Below are positions 8,472-16,054 of a stretch of DNA of 64,000 bases, one piece after another (the stretch's first letter is position 1; every line of letters starts with the position of its first letter). Source of the DNA: Actinocatenispora comari (GTDB lineage Bacteria; Actinomycetota; Actinomycetes; Mycobacteriales; Micromonosporaceae); assembly GCF_017312725.1 (NCBI RefSeq), contig NZ_BOPO01000053.1:124001-188000 (forward strand), given 5' to 3'. Below the pieces are notes generated by a model. It worked only from the letters and a program-made list of their open reading frames with translations. It searched no databases and had not been told where the DNA came from. The position numbers were made by a program, and so were the translations under genes.

Positions 8472-9893
8472 TCACGGCTCGTCGTCGGCGGTCAGCCGGA
8501 CGCCGGGCCAGCGGGTGGCCTCGTCGGCGACGTCGGTCAGGGTCAGGTCGGTGACCGGTTGGCGCCCGGCCGGTTCGCGCCGCAGTACCGGAACGAACCG
8601 GGCGAGGCTCGCGAAGTCGGCCGGGAAGCGGTCCCGGTCGATGGCGAGCAACCGACCCCGGCGTCCGGCCCGGCGGGCCAGGGTCGACCAGCGGTCGGTG
8701 TCGGCCATGCCGGCCGAGCGCACCCCGTGGTTGAACAGCAGCACGTCGATGTCCTGGTACGGCTCGGCCGCGTCCAGGTAGCGGGCCAGCGCGGCGGCCG
8801 AGTGCTCGACGGCGAACACCGTCCAGAACGGGGCGGCGCCGGTGCGGCCCGCCTGCACCGGATCCAGCATGATGAACGACTCGACCAGCAGCCGATCGGT
8901 GTTCCGGCGGCGCCGTTCCAGCTCGGCGACCACCGGGCTGAGCGCCTCCGGTTCGTCCAGCCGCAGCCGGTACAGCGGGCGGGTATGACGGGCGGCGAAC
9001 GACGCGACGTCGGTACGCAGCTCCGGGGCGAACCCCCACTCGGCCTCGGCGGCCCACTCGTCGACCGGCGGCGCCACCGGAGCCGACCGCGGCGAGCCCT
9101 GCGCGCGCTGGAAACGGCTCAGCTCCGGCGATCCGTGCACGTACTCCTCGGGTTGCAGGCCACCGCGCGCGCCGGTCTGGAACACGTGCCGCTCGGCGAC
9201 CCGGCTCACCGGCCAGGACGACCCGTCCTCGACGAGTACGATCGGCGCGCCCGGCGCGAGCCGCTCGGTCAGGAACCGCCGGTAGGCCTCGGGCAGCCGC
9301 AGCCACTTGAGCCGGAAGTACGCCATCTTGGCGATCATCAACCGGTCCTGGTTGGCGTCGTGCATGTGGTGCAGCGCCACGTCCGGGTTGCGTTCCAGCA
9401 ACGGCGGGGCCACCCGCGCCCCGAACTCCCGCGCCAGGTCGGGGCGGTCCGGATCGTTGTCCGGCCAGCGCACCGGTACCAGCGTGGTCTGTGGCAGCCA
9501 CGGCGCGCCGAGCGCGGCGCACAGGTGGGTGAGAGCACCGTTGGAGGAGCCGACGAACGCGGCCGGATAATCGTTGCCGGTGTAGTGCCGCACCGCCCAC
9601 TCCGCGATCGCCTCGGTGTCGACGCCGCCGAGGCGATCGGCCGGGACGCCCTCCCTGGCGCCGGCCGCGGTGTACACGCGGCTGCTCAGCCGCTCCGGCA
9701 GCAGCGCGGTCAGCCGGGCACCGGTCCCCGCCACGAGCCCCTGGCCCAGCCGCGCGAAGTCCTCTCCGCGCAGGGCGCGGGCGGTGGCCCGCAGGAACGC
9801 CGAGGCCGAGTCGAAGGCCGCCACCGCACGTTCTGGTTCGACGTCGGTCGCCTCGCGTGATCGCACTGCGTCGCTCCCTTCGTAGCGTGGCAT
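8472..9893 (-). CDS. Conserved hypothetical protein with a hydrolase-like GSSNG motif
   Basis: I do not recognise this 473-aa soluble protein. Around residues 105-125, DYPAAFVGSSNGALTHLCA has the G-x-S-x-G nucleophile-elbow layout of alpha/beta hydrolases, followed by strand-like segments (TTLVPVRWPDN, DVALHHMHDANQDR, PIVLVEDGSSWPV). It ends with a possible Rossmann-like segment (IDVLLFNHGVRSAG, GRLLAIDRDRFP). No signal peptide or membrane segment is present. It is convergent with the ligase gene. The ATG at 9893 has no convincing ribosome site, so the true start may lie slightly downstream. Confidence 0.6.
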   Translation of the reverse strand: MPRYEGSDAVRSREATDVEPERAVAAFDSASAFLRATARALRGEDFARLGQGLVAGTGARLTALLPERLSSRVYTAAGAREGVPADRLGGVDTEAIAEWAVRHYTGNDYPAAFVGSSNGALTHLCAALGAPWLPQTTLVPVRWPDNDPDRPDLAREFGARVAPPLLERNPDVALHHMHDANQDRLMIAKMAYFRLKWLRLPEAYRRFLTERLAPGAPIVLVEDGSSWPVSRVAERHVFQTGARGGLQPEEYVHGSPELSRFQRAQGSPRSAPVAPPVDEWAAEAEWGFAPELRTDVASFAARHTRPLYRLRLDEPEALSPVVAELERRRRNTDRLLVESFIMLDPVQAGRTGAAPFWTVFAVEHSAAALARYLDAAEPYQDIDVLLFNHGVRSAGMADTDRWSTLARRAGRRGRLLAIDRDRFPADFASLARFVPVLRREPAGRQPVTDLTLTDVADEATRWPGVRLTADDEP

Positions 9894-9978
9894 CGATCCG
9901 CCGATTCCACACGTGGGGGTCTACCCGTCGTGGCATCGGCGAAACGGTCGTGCGGACCCCGGCGACCAGGGACGGCCC

Positions 9979-10251
9979 ACGACCTTCGGCAAGGTCGCGG
10001 TCGCCGCCGTCGTGGGCAACGAGGACGGCGCGCACAAGATCTCCGCCGACCTTTTCCAGTGCCTCGACGACGTCGGCTGCACCATTCCGGCGCAGGCGGT
10101 GACCTACTGGAACGGCGAAGCCATGCACGGTACCGACTTCAAGGACCTTCCCGAGGTACCCGACCAGGTGGCCAGGACGACCGCGACGGTGGCCCGGCAC
10201 GGTGCCCACCTGGCGCGCCTGCTGCGGCAGGCACCGTACCCGCCGGCCTGA
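9979..10251 (+). pseudogene. C-terminal remnant of a flavodoxin-fold NAD(P)H-dependent FMN reductase
   Basis: The segment beginning FGKVAVAAVVGNEDGAH and running through TYWNGEAMHGTDFKDL to HLARLLRQAPYPP resembles the last 90 or so residues of flavodoxin-family oxidoreductases about 200 aa long. The FMN phosphate-binding loop and the first half of the fold are missing. The in-frame upstream part (9913-9978) is unrelated, and the neighbouring gene begins only 20 bp away on the other strand. I read it as a 5'-deleted gene. Confidence 0.65.
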
Positions 10252-10303
10252 GCCTCCGCGCGAGGCGAGGTGTAGCGGGCCGCCGGCCGGGTAACCGGGT
10301 CGG

Positions 10304-11107
10304 ATGGGTCGACCTGCGGCGCCGATCACGGGAGTCACCAGCCAGTTCCACGGACCGTTCGGCAGGATGCGCAGCCGGGCGGTCGGTCGTGCGCGCCCCG
10401 GCGTGCCGGAGGTGGCGATCGTGCAGGGCCTCGGCGTCTCGGAGTACCTGCTGCCGGCGGTGGCGACGCTCGCCACCTGGACCCGGGCGCATCTGGTGGA
10501 GCTGCCCGGGCTGGCCGGCAGCGGTGAACCGCCGTACCCGCTGGAGCTGGCGGACTACGCCGAGTCGGTTCGGGCCTGGGTGGACGCCCAGCCCGGCGAC
10601 GCCGGGTTCGTGCTGGGCGGCCACTCCGCCGGTACCCAGACCGCCGCGCACGCGGCCGTCGGGTCGTCCCGGGTGATCGGTGTCGCGCTGGCCGCGCCGA
10701 CCGTCGATCCGGCCGTACGCGGGCTGCTGCAGTTGGCCTGGCGGTGGCGCCGGGACGGCGCCCGCGAACCGGGTGGGCTCACCGCCTCGCACCTGGGCGA
10801 GTGGCGTCGCGCGGGCCCGCGCCGGCTGCTGCGGCTGACCCGGCTCTGCCTGGCCGACGACATCGGGCAACCGGTACGCCGGCTGCGGGTACCGGTGCTC
10901 GTCCTTTACGGGGCGGACGACCGGATCAGTGACCCCGGCTGGGTCAGCAACCTCGCGGACGAGGCGTACGACGGGGAGCTCGCGCTCATGCCGGGCGCGC
11001 ACACGTTCGTGTGGTCCGACCCCGAGGCCTGGAGCGAGCCGCTGCGTGCCTTCGCCGCGCGCTGCCTGCGCGCCGCCGCGGCACCGCACCCCGCCGTCGA
11101 ACCCTAG
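10304..11107 (+). CDS. Alpha/beta hydrolase
   Basis: 267 aa with the alpha/beta-hydrolase core: VELPGLAGSGEPPYPLEL, nucleophile elbow VLGGHSAGTQTAAH (Ser of GHSAG), acid region VLVLYGADDRISDP and catalytic histidine in MPGAHTFVWSDP. About 35 residues precede the first core strand. No lipase or thioesterase signature narrows the substrate. It stands alone after the flavodoxin remnant. Confidence 0.8.
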   Translation: MGRPAAPITGVTSQFHGPFGRMRSRAVGRARPGVPEVAIVQGLGVSEYLLPAVATLATWTRAHLVELPGLAGSGEPPYPLELADYAESVRAWVDAQPGDAGFVLGGHSAGTQTAAHAAVGSSRVIGVALAAPTVDPAVRGLLQLAWRWRRDGAREPGGLTASHLGEWRRAGPRRLLRLTRLCLADDIGQPVRRLRVPVLVLYGADDRISDPGWVSNLADEAYDGELALMPGAHTFVWSDPEAWSEPLRAFAARCLRAAAAPHPAVEP

Positions 11108-11213
11108 CCGGACCCGGCGCGGCACCGTGGGGACGACGTGGCGCGGCAGCGCGGCACGCTTACGCGGCAGCCCGGTCCGGCAGCCCGGTCCAGGATCCAG
11201 AGCCCAGTAGCCC

Positions 11214-11261
11214 GGCGGCCCGGTACGCCGGCGGCCCGGTACGCCGGCGGCCCGGTACGGC
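11214..11261 (+). repeat. 16-bp tandem repeat, three copies
   Basis: GGCGGCCCGGTACGCC occurs at 11214-11229, 11230-11245 and, with changes in the last two bases, 11246-11261. Looser CAGCCCGGTC copies precede it. It fills the gap between the convergent hydrolase and TetR genes. Confidence 0.8.
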
Positions 11262-11287
11262 GTTCTGGTACGGATCGGTGGTCGGCC

Positions 11288-12016
11288 TCAGCGGGGCGTG
11301 GGTGGGGTGGCGATCGCGCGGTCGAGCCACTCGGTGAGCAGGTCGCGTTCGGCGGCGCTGAGGGCGTCGAGGTCGGGTGCCACGGCGCGGAAGGCGACCG
11401 CGGCCGCCATCGTCGCGCCGTCGGCGCGGACCGGTACGTCGGTCAGGATCCGGCCCAGCACCGCGTCGAACATGCTGTCGGCGAGCCGGGGGTCGCGGGC
11501 GTCGGCCGGGGTGCCCAGCAGCGTCTGGATCACGCCGATGCCGGCGGCCTGGATCAGGTCGACCGCGTGCCGCTCACCGACCCGTAGCCGCCCGGCCACC
11601 GCGATCCGGTGTACCCGGGTCTCCAGGACCTGCTTGCCGGACTGCGCGGCGGGGGAGAGCAGCACCCGGTCGGGATCGCTGAGCAGCCGGAACAGGGCGG
11701 GATTGGCGACGCCGAAGGCGATCTGCCGCTGCCACCCGGCGCGCAGGTCGTCGACCGGGTCGAGATCGGCGGCCGACGCGGCCCGGACGGTCTCGGCCTT
11801 GGCCGACACGTACTCGGCCATCACGTGTTCGGCGACCGCGTCGAGCAGCCCGTCCTTGTCGCCGAACAGCCGGTAGATGGTGGGCGCCTGGATGCCGGCG
11901 GCTTCGGCGACACCGCGGGTGGTGACCGCCGTGGGCCCCTCCTGCTGGAGCAGCCGCGCCGCGACCGCCACGATCCTGGACCGCATCTGGCTGCGGCTGT
12001 CGGTCACCTCGCTCAT
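11288..12016 (-). CDS. TetR family transcriptional regulator
   Basis: 242 aa. The N-terminal HTH spans roughly residues 13-60 (GVAEAAGIQAPTIYRLFGDKDGLLDAV), and the C-terminal domain is of the common TetR_C type. It is divergently paired with an NmrA-like oxidoreductase, and the 86-bp gap contains three CGATA-type half-sites. It is probably the local repressor of that gene. Confidence 0.82.
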   Translation of the reverse strand: MSEVTDSRSQMRSRIVAVAARLLQQEGPTAVTTRGVAEAAGIQAPTIYRLFGDKDGLLDAVAEHVMAEYVSAKAETVRAASAADLDPVDDLRAGWQRQIAFGVANPALFRLLSDPDRVLLSPAAQSGKQVLETRVHRIAVAGRLRVGERHAVDLIQAAGIGVIQTLLGTPADARDPRLADSMFDAVLGRILTDVPVRADGATMAAAVAFRAVAPDLDALSAAERDLLTEWLDRAIATPPTPR

Positions 12017-12024
12017 GTAACCAA

Positions 12025-12087
12025 CGATAACGGGCTTTTGCTATCGCACTGTTTCCGGTGCTACGGTGATTGTGGTTCCATCGATAA
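12025..12087 (+). promoter_or_regulatory. Promoter of the NmrA-like gene with CGATA half-sites
   Basis: TTGCTA (12038-12043) and TACGGT (12062-12067), 18 bp apart, form a plausible -35/-10 pair. CGATA (12025-12029) and TATCG (12042-12046) make an inverted repeat over the -35 box, and a third CGATAA lies at 12082-12087. This arrangement suits repression by the divergent TetR protein. Confidence 0.5.
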
Positions 12088-12102
12088 CAGGAGGTCAGGT
12101 CC

Positions 12103-12960
12103 ATGATCGTCATCACCGGAGCGACCGGCGCGCTGGGCGGTGCCGCGGCCGACCGGCTGCTGGAGACGCTGCCCGCCGGCGAGCTCGCCGTCGTGGCGCG
12201 CGACCCGGCCGCGGCACGACGGTTCGCCGCGCGCGGGGTCCAGGTGCGCCACGGCGACTACCGCGAGCCGGGGTCGCTCCCGGCCGCGTTCGAGGGCGCC
12301 GACCAGCTCCTGCTGGTCTCCTCCAACGACCCGGCGGCCGACGCGGTCGGCCTGCACCGGGACGCGATCGACGCCGCGGTCAAGGCCGCCGTCGGTCGCA
12401 TCGTGTACACCAGCCACCAGGGTGCCGCGCTGGACAGCCCGTTCGGCCCCGGCCACGACCACGCCGCGACCGAGCTGCTGCTCGCCGAGTCCGGCCTCGC
12501 CTGGACCTCGCTGCGCAACGGCTTCTACGCGCACAGCCTGGCCTGGCTGCTCGGGCCGTGGCGCGAGACCGGCGTGGTCACGGTGCCCGGCGACGGCCCG
12601 GTGTCCTGGACCGCGCGCGAGGATCTCGCCGACGCCGCCGCGGCCATCCTCGCCGCCGGCGGCGGGTACGACGGGCCGACCACCCTCACCGCCGCCGCCG
12701 CGCCGACCTTCGAGCAGCTCGCCGCGACGGCCGCGGAGCTCACCGGCCGGCCGATCGGGTTCGAGGTGCTCGACGAGGACGACTGGGTCGCCGGCCAGGT
12801 CGCCGCGGGGCAGCCGGAGCCGATGGTGCGGTTCTCGCTCGGGATGTACCAGGCGGCTCGACGAGGCTTCTTCGCCGGCACCGACCCGCTGCTCGCCACG
12901 GTCCTCGGCCGCGAGCCGCGGACGGCCCGGGAGGTGATCGCACAGCTGGTCAGTCAGTGA
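12103..12960 (+). CDS. NmrA-like NAD(P)-binding oxidoreductase, QorB type
   Basis: 285 aa atypical short-chain dehydrogenase. The dinucleotide loop MIVITGATGALGGAAADRL is at the extreme N-terminus. VVARDPAAARRFAARGV determines cofactor preference, and GRIVYTSHQGA replaces the classical YxxxK site. This is the pattern of NAD(P)H:quinone oxidoreductase 2 (QorB) and NmrA-type redox sensors. The ribosome site CAGGAGGTC precedes ATG 12103. It is controlled, presumably, by the divergent TetR gene. Confidence 0.8.
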   Translation: MIVITGATGALGGAAADRLLETLPAGELAVVARDPAAARRFAARGVQVRHGDYREPGSLPAAFEGADQLLLVSSNDPAADAVGLHRDAIDAAVKAAVGRIVYTSHQGAALDSPFGPGHDHAATELLLAESGLAWTSLRNGFYAHSLAWLLGPWRETGVVTVPGDGPVSWTAREDLADAAAAILAAGGGYDGPTTLTAAAAPTFEQLAATAAELTGRPIGFEVLDEDDWVAGQVAAGQPEPMVRFSLGMYQAARRGFFAGTDPLLATVLGREPRTAREVIAQLVSQ

Positions 12961-12967
12961 AAGCCAA

Positions 12968-13031
12968 CTTGCAGAATCAGGGCCTGTAATCCTGAAGAAC
13001 GGTTGACGGCTTGCAGCATGGTGCCTAAGGT
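12968..13031 (+). promoter_or_regulatory. Promoter and putative IclR sites for the carbohydrate operon
   Basis: TTGACG (13003-13008) and TAAGGT (13026-13031) with a 17-bp spacer form a good housekeeping promoter. CTTGCAG occurs at 12968-12974 and 13010-13016, exactly 42 bp apart, the second inside the promoter spacer. TCAGG-N9-CCTGA (12977-12995) lies between them. These are candidate autoregulatory sites for the IclR protein that follows. Confidence 0.55.
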
Positions 13032-13068
13032 CCGTGGGTGTTGACACCATGACCGCACGAGGTGATGC

Positions 13069-13890
13069 ATGGCCGCCGAGCCGGCACCGAACCAGAGCGT
13101 CGAACGGGCCGCCGCGCTGCTGCGGGCGCTCGCCGAGGGGCACGGCGACATCCGCGCCTCCGACTTGGCGGCCGCCGCCGGGCTCGGCCTGTCCACCACC
13201 TCGCGGCTGCTGGCCACGATGGAGTCGCTCGATCTGGTCGTGCGCGACGGCGGTGCCGGTGCGTACCGGCTGGGCCCGCTGGCGTTGACCCTCGGCGGCG
13301 CGGCGGCCAACCAGTCCCGGGTGTACCGCGAGGCACGCCAGCACATGCAGAACCTGGCCGGCCGGCTCGGCCTCGGCGTCAACCTCGCCACCCGCGACGG
13401 CGACCACCTGCTCTACCTGTTCAACACCGAAGGGCCGGCGGCGCCGAAGGCGTTCACCCTCACCGGGCAGCGCAATCCGTTGCACGCCACCGGGCTGGGC
13501 AAGAGCCTGCTGGCCGGGCTGGACGCGGCCGGGCGCCGGGCGCTGCTGCCGGCCGACCGGCTGACCGCGTTCACCGCGCGCACCGTGACCGACCACGACG
13601 CGCTGGACGCCGAGGTCGACCTGGTGCTCACCCGCGGGTACGCCACCGAGATCGAGGAGCTCGCGCTCGGCCGGGCCTGCGTGGCGGCGCCGATCCGGGA
13701 CCGCGGCAACGAGGTGGTCGCCGCGGTCTCGATCTCCGGGCCGCTGTCCGCCCTCGACCTGTCGCACCGGCGCGACGAGCTGGGGCAGGCGGCGCTGGAG
13801 CTGGCCGACACCGTCAGTACCGCGCTGGGCTACCGCGCCGTCGCGCTGCCCCCGCAGGCGCTGGCCGCACCGCCGGAGTCCGCCGGATGA
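13069..13890 (+). CDS. IclR family transcriptional regulator of the carbohydrate operon
   Basis: 273 aa. It has an N-terminal winged helix (SVERAAALLRALAEG through GLSTTSRLLATMESL) and a C-terminal GAF-like effector domain with the family block NPLHATGLGKSLLAG and AAPIRDRGNEVVAAVSISGP. It is the first gene of a tight operon and its ATGA stop/start overlap couples it to the GH88/105-like hydrolase. It probably senses a sugar-acid intermediate (inference from the enzymes downstream). Confidence 0.85.
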   Translation: MAAEPAPNQSVERAAALLRALAEGHGDIRASDLAAAAGLGLSTTSRLLATMESLDLVVRDGGAGAYRLGPLALTLGGAAANQSRVYREARQHMQNLAGRLGLGVNLATRDGDHLLYLFNTEGPAAPKAFTLTGQRNPLHATGLGKSLLAGLDAAGRRALLPADRLTAFTARTVTDHDALDAEVDLVLTRGYATEIEELALGRACVAAPIRDRGNEVVAAVSISGPLSALDLSHRRDELGQAALELADTVSTALGYRAVALPPQALAAPPESAG

Positions 13891-14837
13891 CCAGGACAGG
13901 GCGGTTGGTGGACCGGGCCGAGCTGCGCGAGCTCATCGGCCTGGCCGCCGACCGCGCCCTCACCCACCCGTACAAGCTCTGGGGGTACGGGGAGGGGCCG
14001 GCACTGCGCGCCGTGCTGCGCGCCGCCGGCACGCTGCACCGCCCGGACCTGGTCGACGCGGTGGCCGACCTCGTCACGCCGACGCTCGCCGCGCCCGCCG
14101 ACGAGGAGATCGACCATCTCGTGCCGGTCGAGGTACTGCTGGAGCTGCACCGACTGCGGCCGGCGATCGACGTGACCGGCCCGGTGCGCCGGTTCGTCCG
14201 GGCGGTCGCCGACGCCGACCGGCCGGTGCCCGGCCGGCCGCAGGTGCACCGGCCGCACCATCGCACCCTCGGCCGGCTGATCTGGGTGGACTGCCTGCAC
14301 ACCGACGGCCCCGGGCTGGTCGCGGCCGGACGGCACGCCGACGCGGTCCGGGTCACCACCGAGGCGGCGCGGGTGTTGCAGGACGACACCGGGCTGTTCA
14401 GCCACGGTTACCGGGTCGACACCGGTACGGCCAACGGCGTGCACTGGGCGCGCGGCCAGGGCTGGGCGCTGTACGGGCTGGTCGGCCTGCGAGAGCACGC
14501 CGATCGGGTGGCTCGGCTGCTGGATGCGTTGGCCCGGAACGAATCCGACGGCCGCTGGCACACCGTGGTGGACGATCCGGCCAGCCCGGCCGAGGCGAGC
14601 CTGTCACCGATGGTCGCCGCGACGGCCGGCCGGCTCGGTCCGGCCTGGCGCGCGCTGGCCGACCGGGCGCTGGCCGCCACCCTGGCCGACGTCCGGGCCG
14701 ACGGCACGCTGCCGGTCAGCGCCGCCACCCCGGTCGGCGACGCACCGAGCTACGCGCGGCCCGCCACCGGCGTGTACCCGTGGGGCCAGGGCCCGCTGCT
14801 GGACGCACTGCACATCGCCTGGGAGGCAACCACATGA
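13887..14837 (+). CDS. GH88/GH105-type unsaturated uronyl hydrolase-like protein
   Basis: 316-aa alpha/alpha-toroid protein. Recognisable family blocks are HPYKLWGYGEGPAL near the N-terminus, LIWVDCLHTDGPGL (the W-[IV]-D block carrying the catalytic aspartate in GH88/105), GVHWARGQGWALYGL, and RPATGVYPWGQGPLL at the end. These enzymes remove the unsaturated uronic acid left by polysaccharide lyases. It is shorter than usual GH105 members (about 370 aa). No signal peptide is seen, so it would act on imported oligosaccharides. ATG 13887 overlaps the IclR stop. Sharing of the operon with a dehydratase and a lactonase fits sugar-acid catabolism. Confidence 0.7.
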   Translation: MTRTGRLVDRAELRELIGLAADRALTHPYKLWGYGEGPALRAVLRAAGTLHRPDLVDAVADLVTPTLAAPADEEIDHLVPVEVLLELHRLRPAIDVTGPVRRFVRAVADADRPVPGRPQVHRPHHRTLGRLIWVDCLHTDGPGLVAAGRHADAVRVTTEAARVLQDDTGLFSHGYRVDTGTANGVHWARGQGWALYGLVGLREHADRVARLLDALARNESDGRWHTVVDDPASPAEASLSPMVAATAGRLGPAWRALADRALAATLADVRADGTLPVSAATPVGDAPSYARPATGVYPWGQGPLLDALHIAWEATT

Positions 14838-14847
14838 GGGGCACCGG

Positions 14848-16032
14848 ATGAAGGTCACCGCCGTCGAAGCGATCCCGCTGCGGGCCCGACCCGCCGAGAC
14901 GTACTGGGGTGCCCGCACCTGGAGCGCCGACAGCGGCGCCGACATCGGCGGGTACCCGACGCCGGCGCGCCGTCGCTACGTCTACTCCGCCACGATCGAC
15001 ACCTGCCTGGTACGGGTCGAGTCCGACGACGGCGTGGTCGGCTGGGGCGAGTGCAAGGCTCCGGTCGCGCCGGAGGTGGCCGCCGAGCTGGTCGAGCAGC
15101 TGCTGGCGCCGATCGCGCTGGGTACCGAGCTGTCCGACGTGACGGTGACCTGGGAGCGGATGTACGCCGGGATGCGGGTGCGCGGGCACGCGTCCGGGTT
15201 CTGGCTGGAGGCGCTGGCCGGCGTGGACATCGCGCTGTGGGACGCCTGGGCCCGCACCCTGGGCCAGCCGCTGCACGCGCTGCTGGGTGGCGCGTTCCGC
15301 CGCGCGGTCCCGGTGTACGCCTCCGGCATCCCGGCCCGGCCGATCGTCGGGGCCGCCGCGGACGAGCTGCGCGCCGAGGCCGAAGGGCTGCGGGACGCCG
15401 GGTGGCCGGCGGTGAAGGTGGCGATCGGCGTCGACCCGCGCTCGGACCTGGAGTCGGTGCGCATCGTGCGCGACGCGTTCGGCCCGGCCGGGCAGGTGTT
15501 CGCCGACGCCGCCGGCGCGTACGACGTGCGCCAGGCGCTCGCCGTCGGTCGCGGCCTGGCGGAGCTCGGCGTCGGATTCTTCGAGATGCCGATCCCGCCC
15601 GAGAACGTGCACGGCTACCGGGAACTCGCCGCCCGGCTGGACATCCCGCTGGCGCTGGACTCGCTGACCGGCCGCGCCCAGGCGTTGGAGTTCCTGCGCG
15701 CGGACGCCCTGCACATCCTGCAGCCGGACGTGTGCCGGGCCGGCGGCATCACCGAGGCGATGCGGATCGCCGCACTGGCCGACGCGTTCGGCGCCCAGGC
15801 CACCCCGCACGTCAGCATCGGCTCCGCGGTGCACTTCGCCGCGAGCCTGCAGTGCGCGGCCGCGCTGCCCAACATCTCGATCATGGAGCACTGGATCGGC
15901 ACCAACCCGCTCGCCACGGTGGCCCCCGACCTGGACACACCGAGCGCCGGCGTACGGCGCGTGCCCGGCACACCGGGTCTCGGCGTCACCGTCGACGAGG
16001 CGACGGTTCGCACCATGCGCAGCAGACGTTGA
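14848..16032 (+). CDS. Mandelate racemase/muconate lactonizing (enolase superfamily) enzyme
   Basis: 394 aa. An N-terminal capping domain is followed by a TIM barrel. The barrel holds AVKVAIG (general-base lysine), metal ligands in VFADAAGAYD, FFEMPIPPEN and LALDSLTGRAQ, and the Asp/His pair in ILQPDVCRAGG and TPHVSIGSAV. The second lysine of the KxK pair is replaced (K-V-A), so racemisation is less likely than dehydration or cycloisomerisation. ATG 14848 lies 10 bp after the hydrolase stop. Likely acts on an aldonate or sugar-acid lactone; exact substrate unknown. Confidence 0.82.
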   Translation: MKVTAVEAIPLRARPAETYWGARTWSADSGADIGGYPTPARRRYVYSATIDTCLVRVESDDGVVGWGECKAPVAPEVAAELVEQLLAPIALGTELSDVTVTWERMYAGMRVRGHASGFWLEALAGVDIALWDAWARTLGQPLHALLGGAFRRAVPVYASGIPARPIVGAAADELRAEAEGLRDAGWPAVKVAIGVDPRSDLESVRIVRDAFGPAGQVFADAAGAYDVRQALAVGRGLAELGVGFFEMPIPPENVHGYRELAARLDIPLALDSLTGRAQALEFLRADALHILQPDVCRAGGITEAMRIAALADAFGAQATPHVSIGSAVHFAASLQCAAALPNISIMEHWIGTNPLATVAPDLDTPSAGVRRVPGTPGLGVTVDEATVRTMRSRR

Positions 16033-16054
16033 CCCCCGCAGAAGGAGACCGCCA

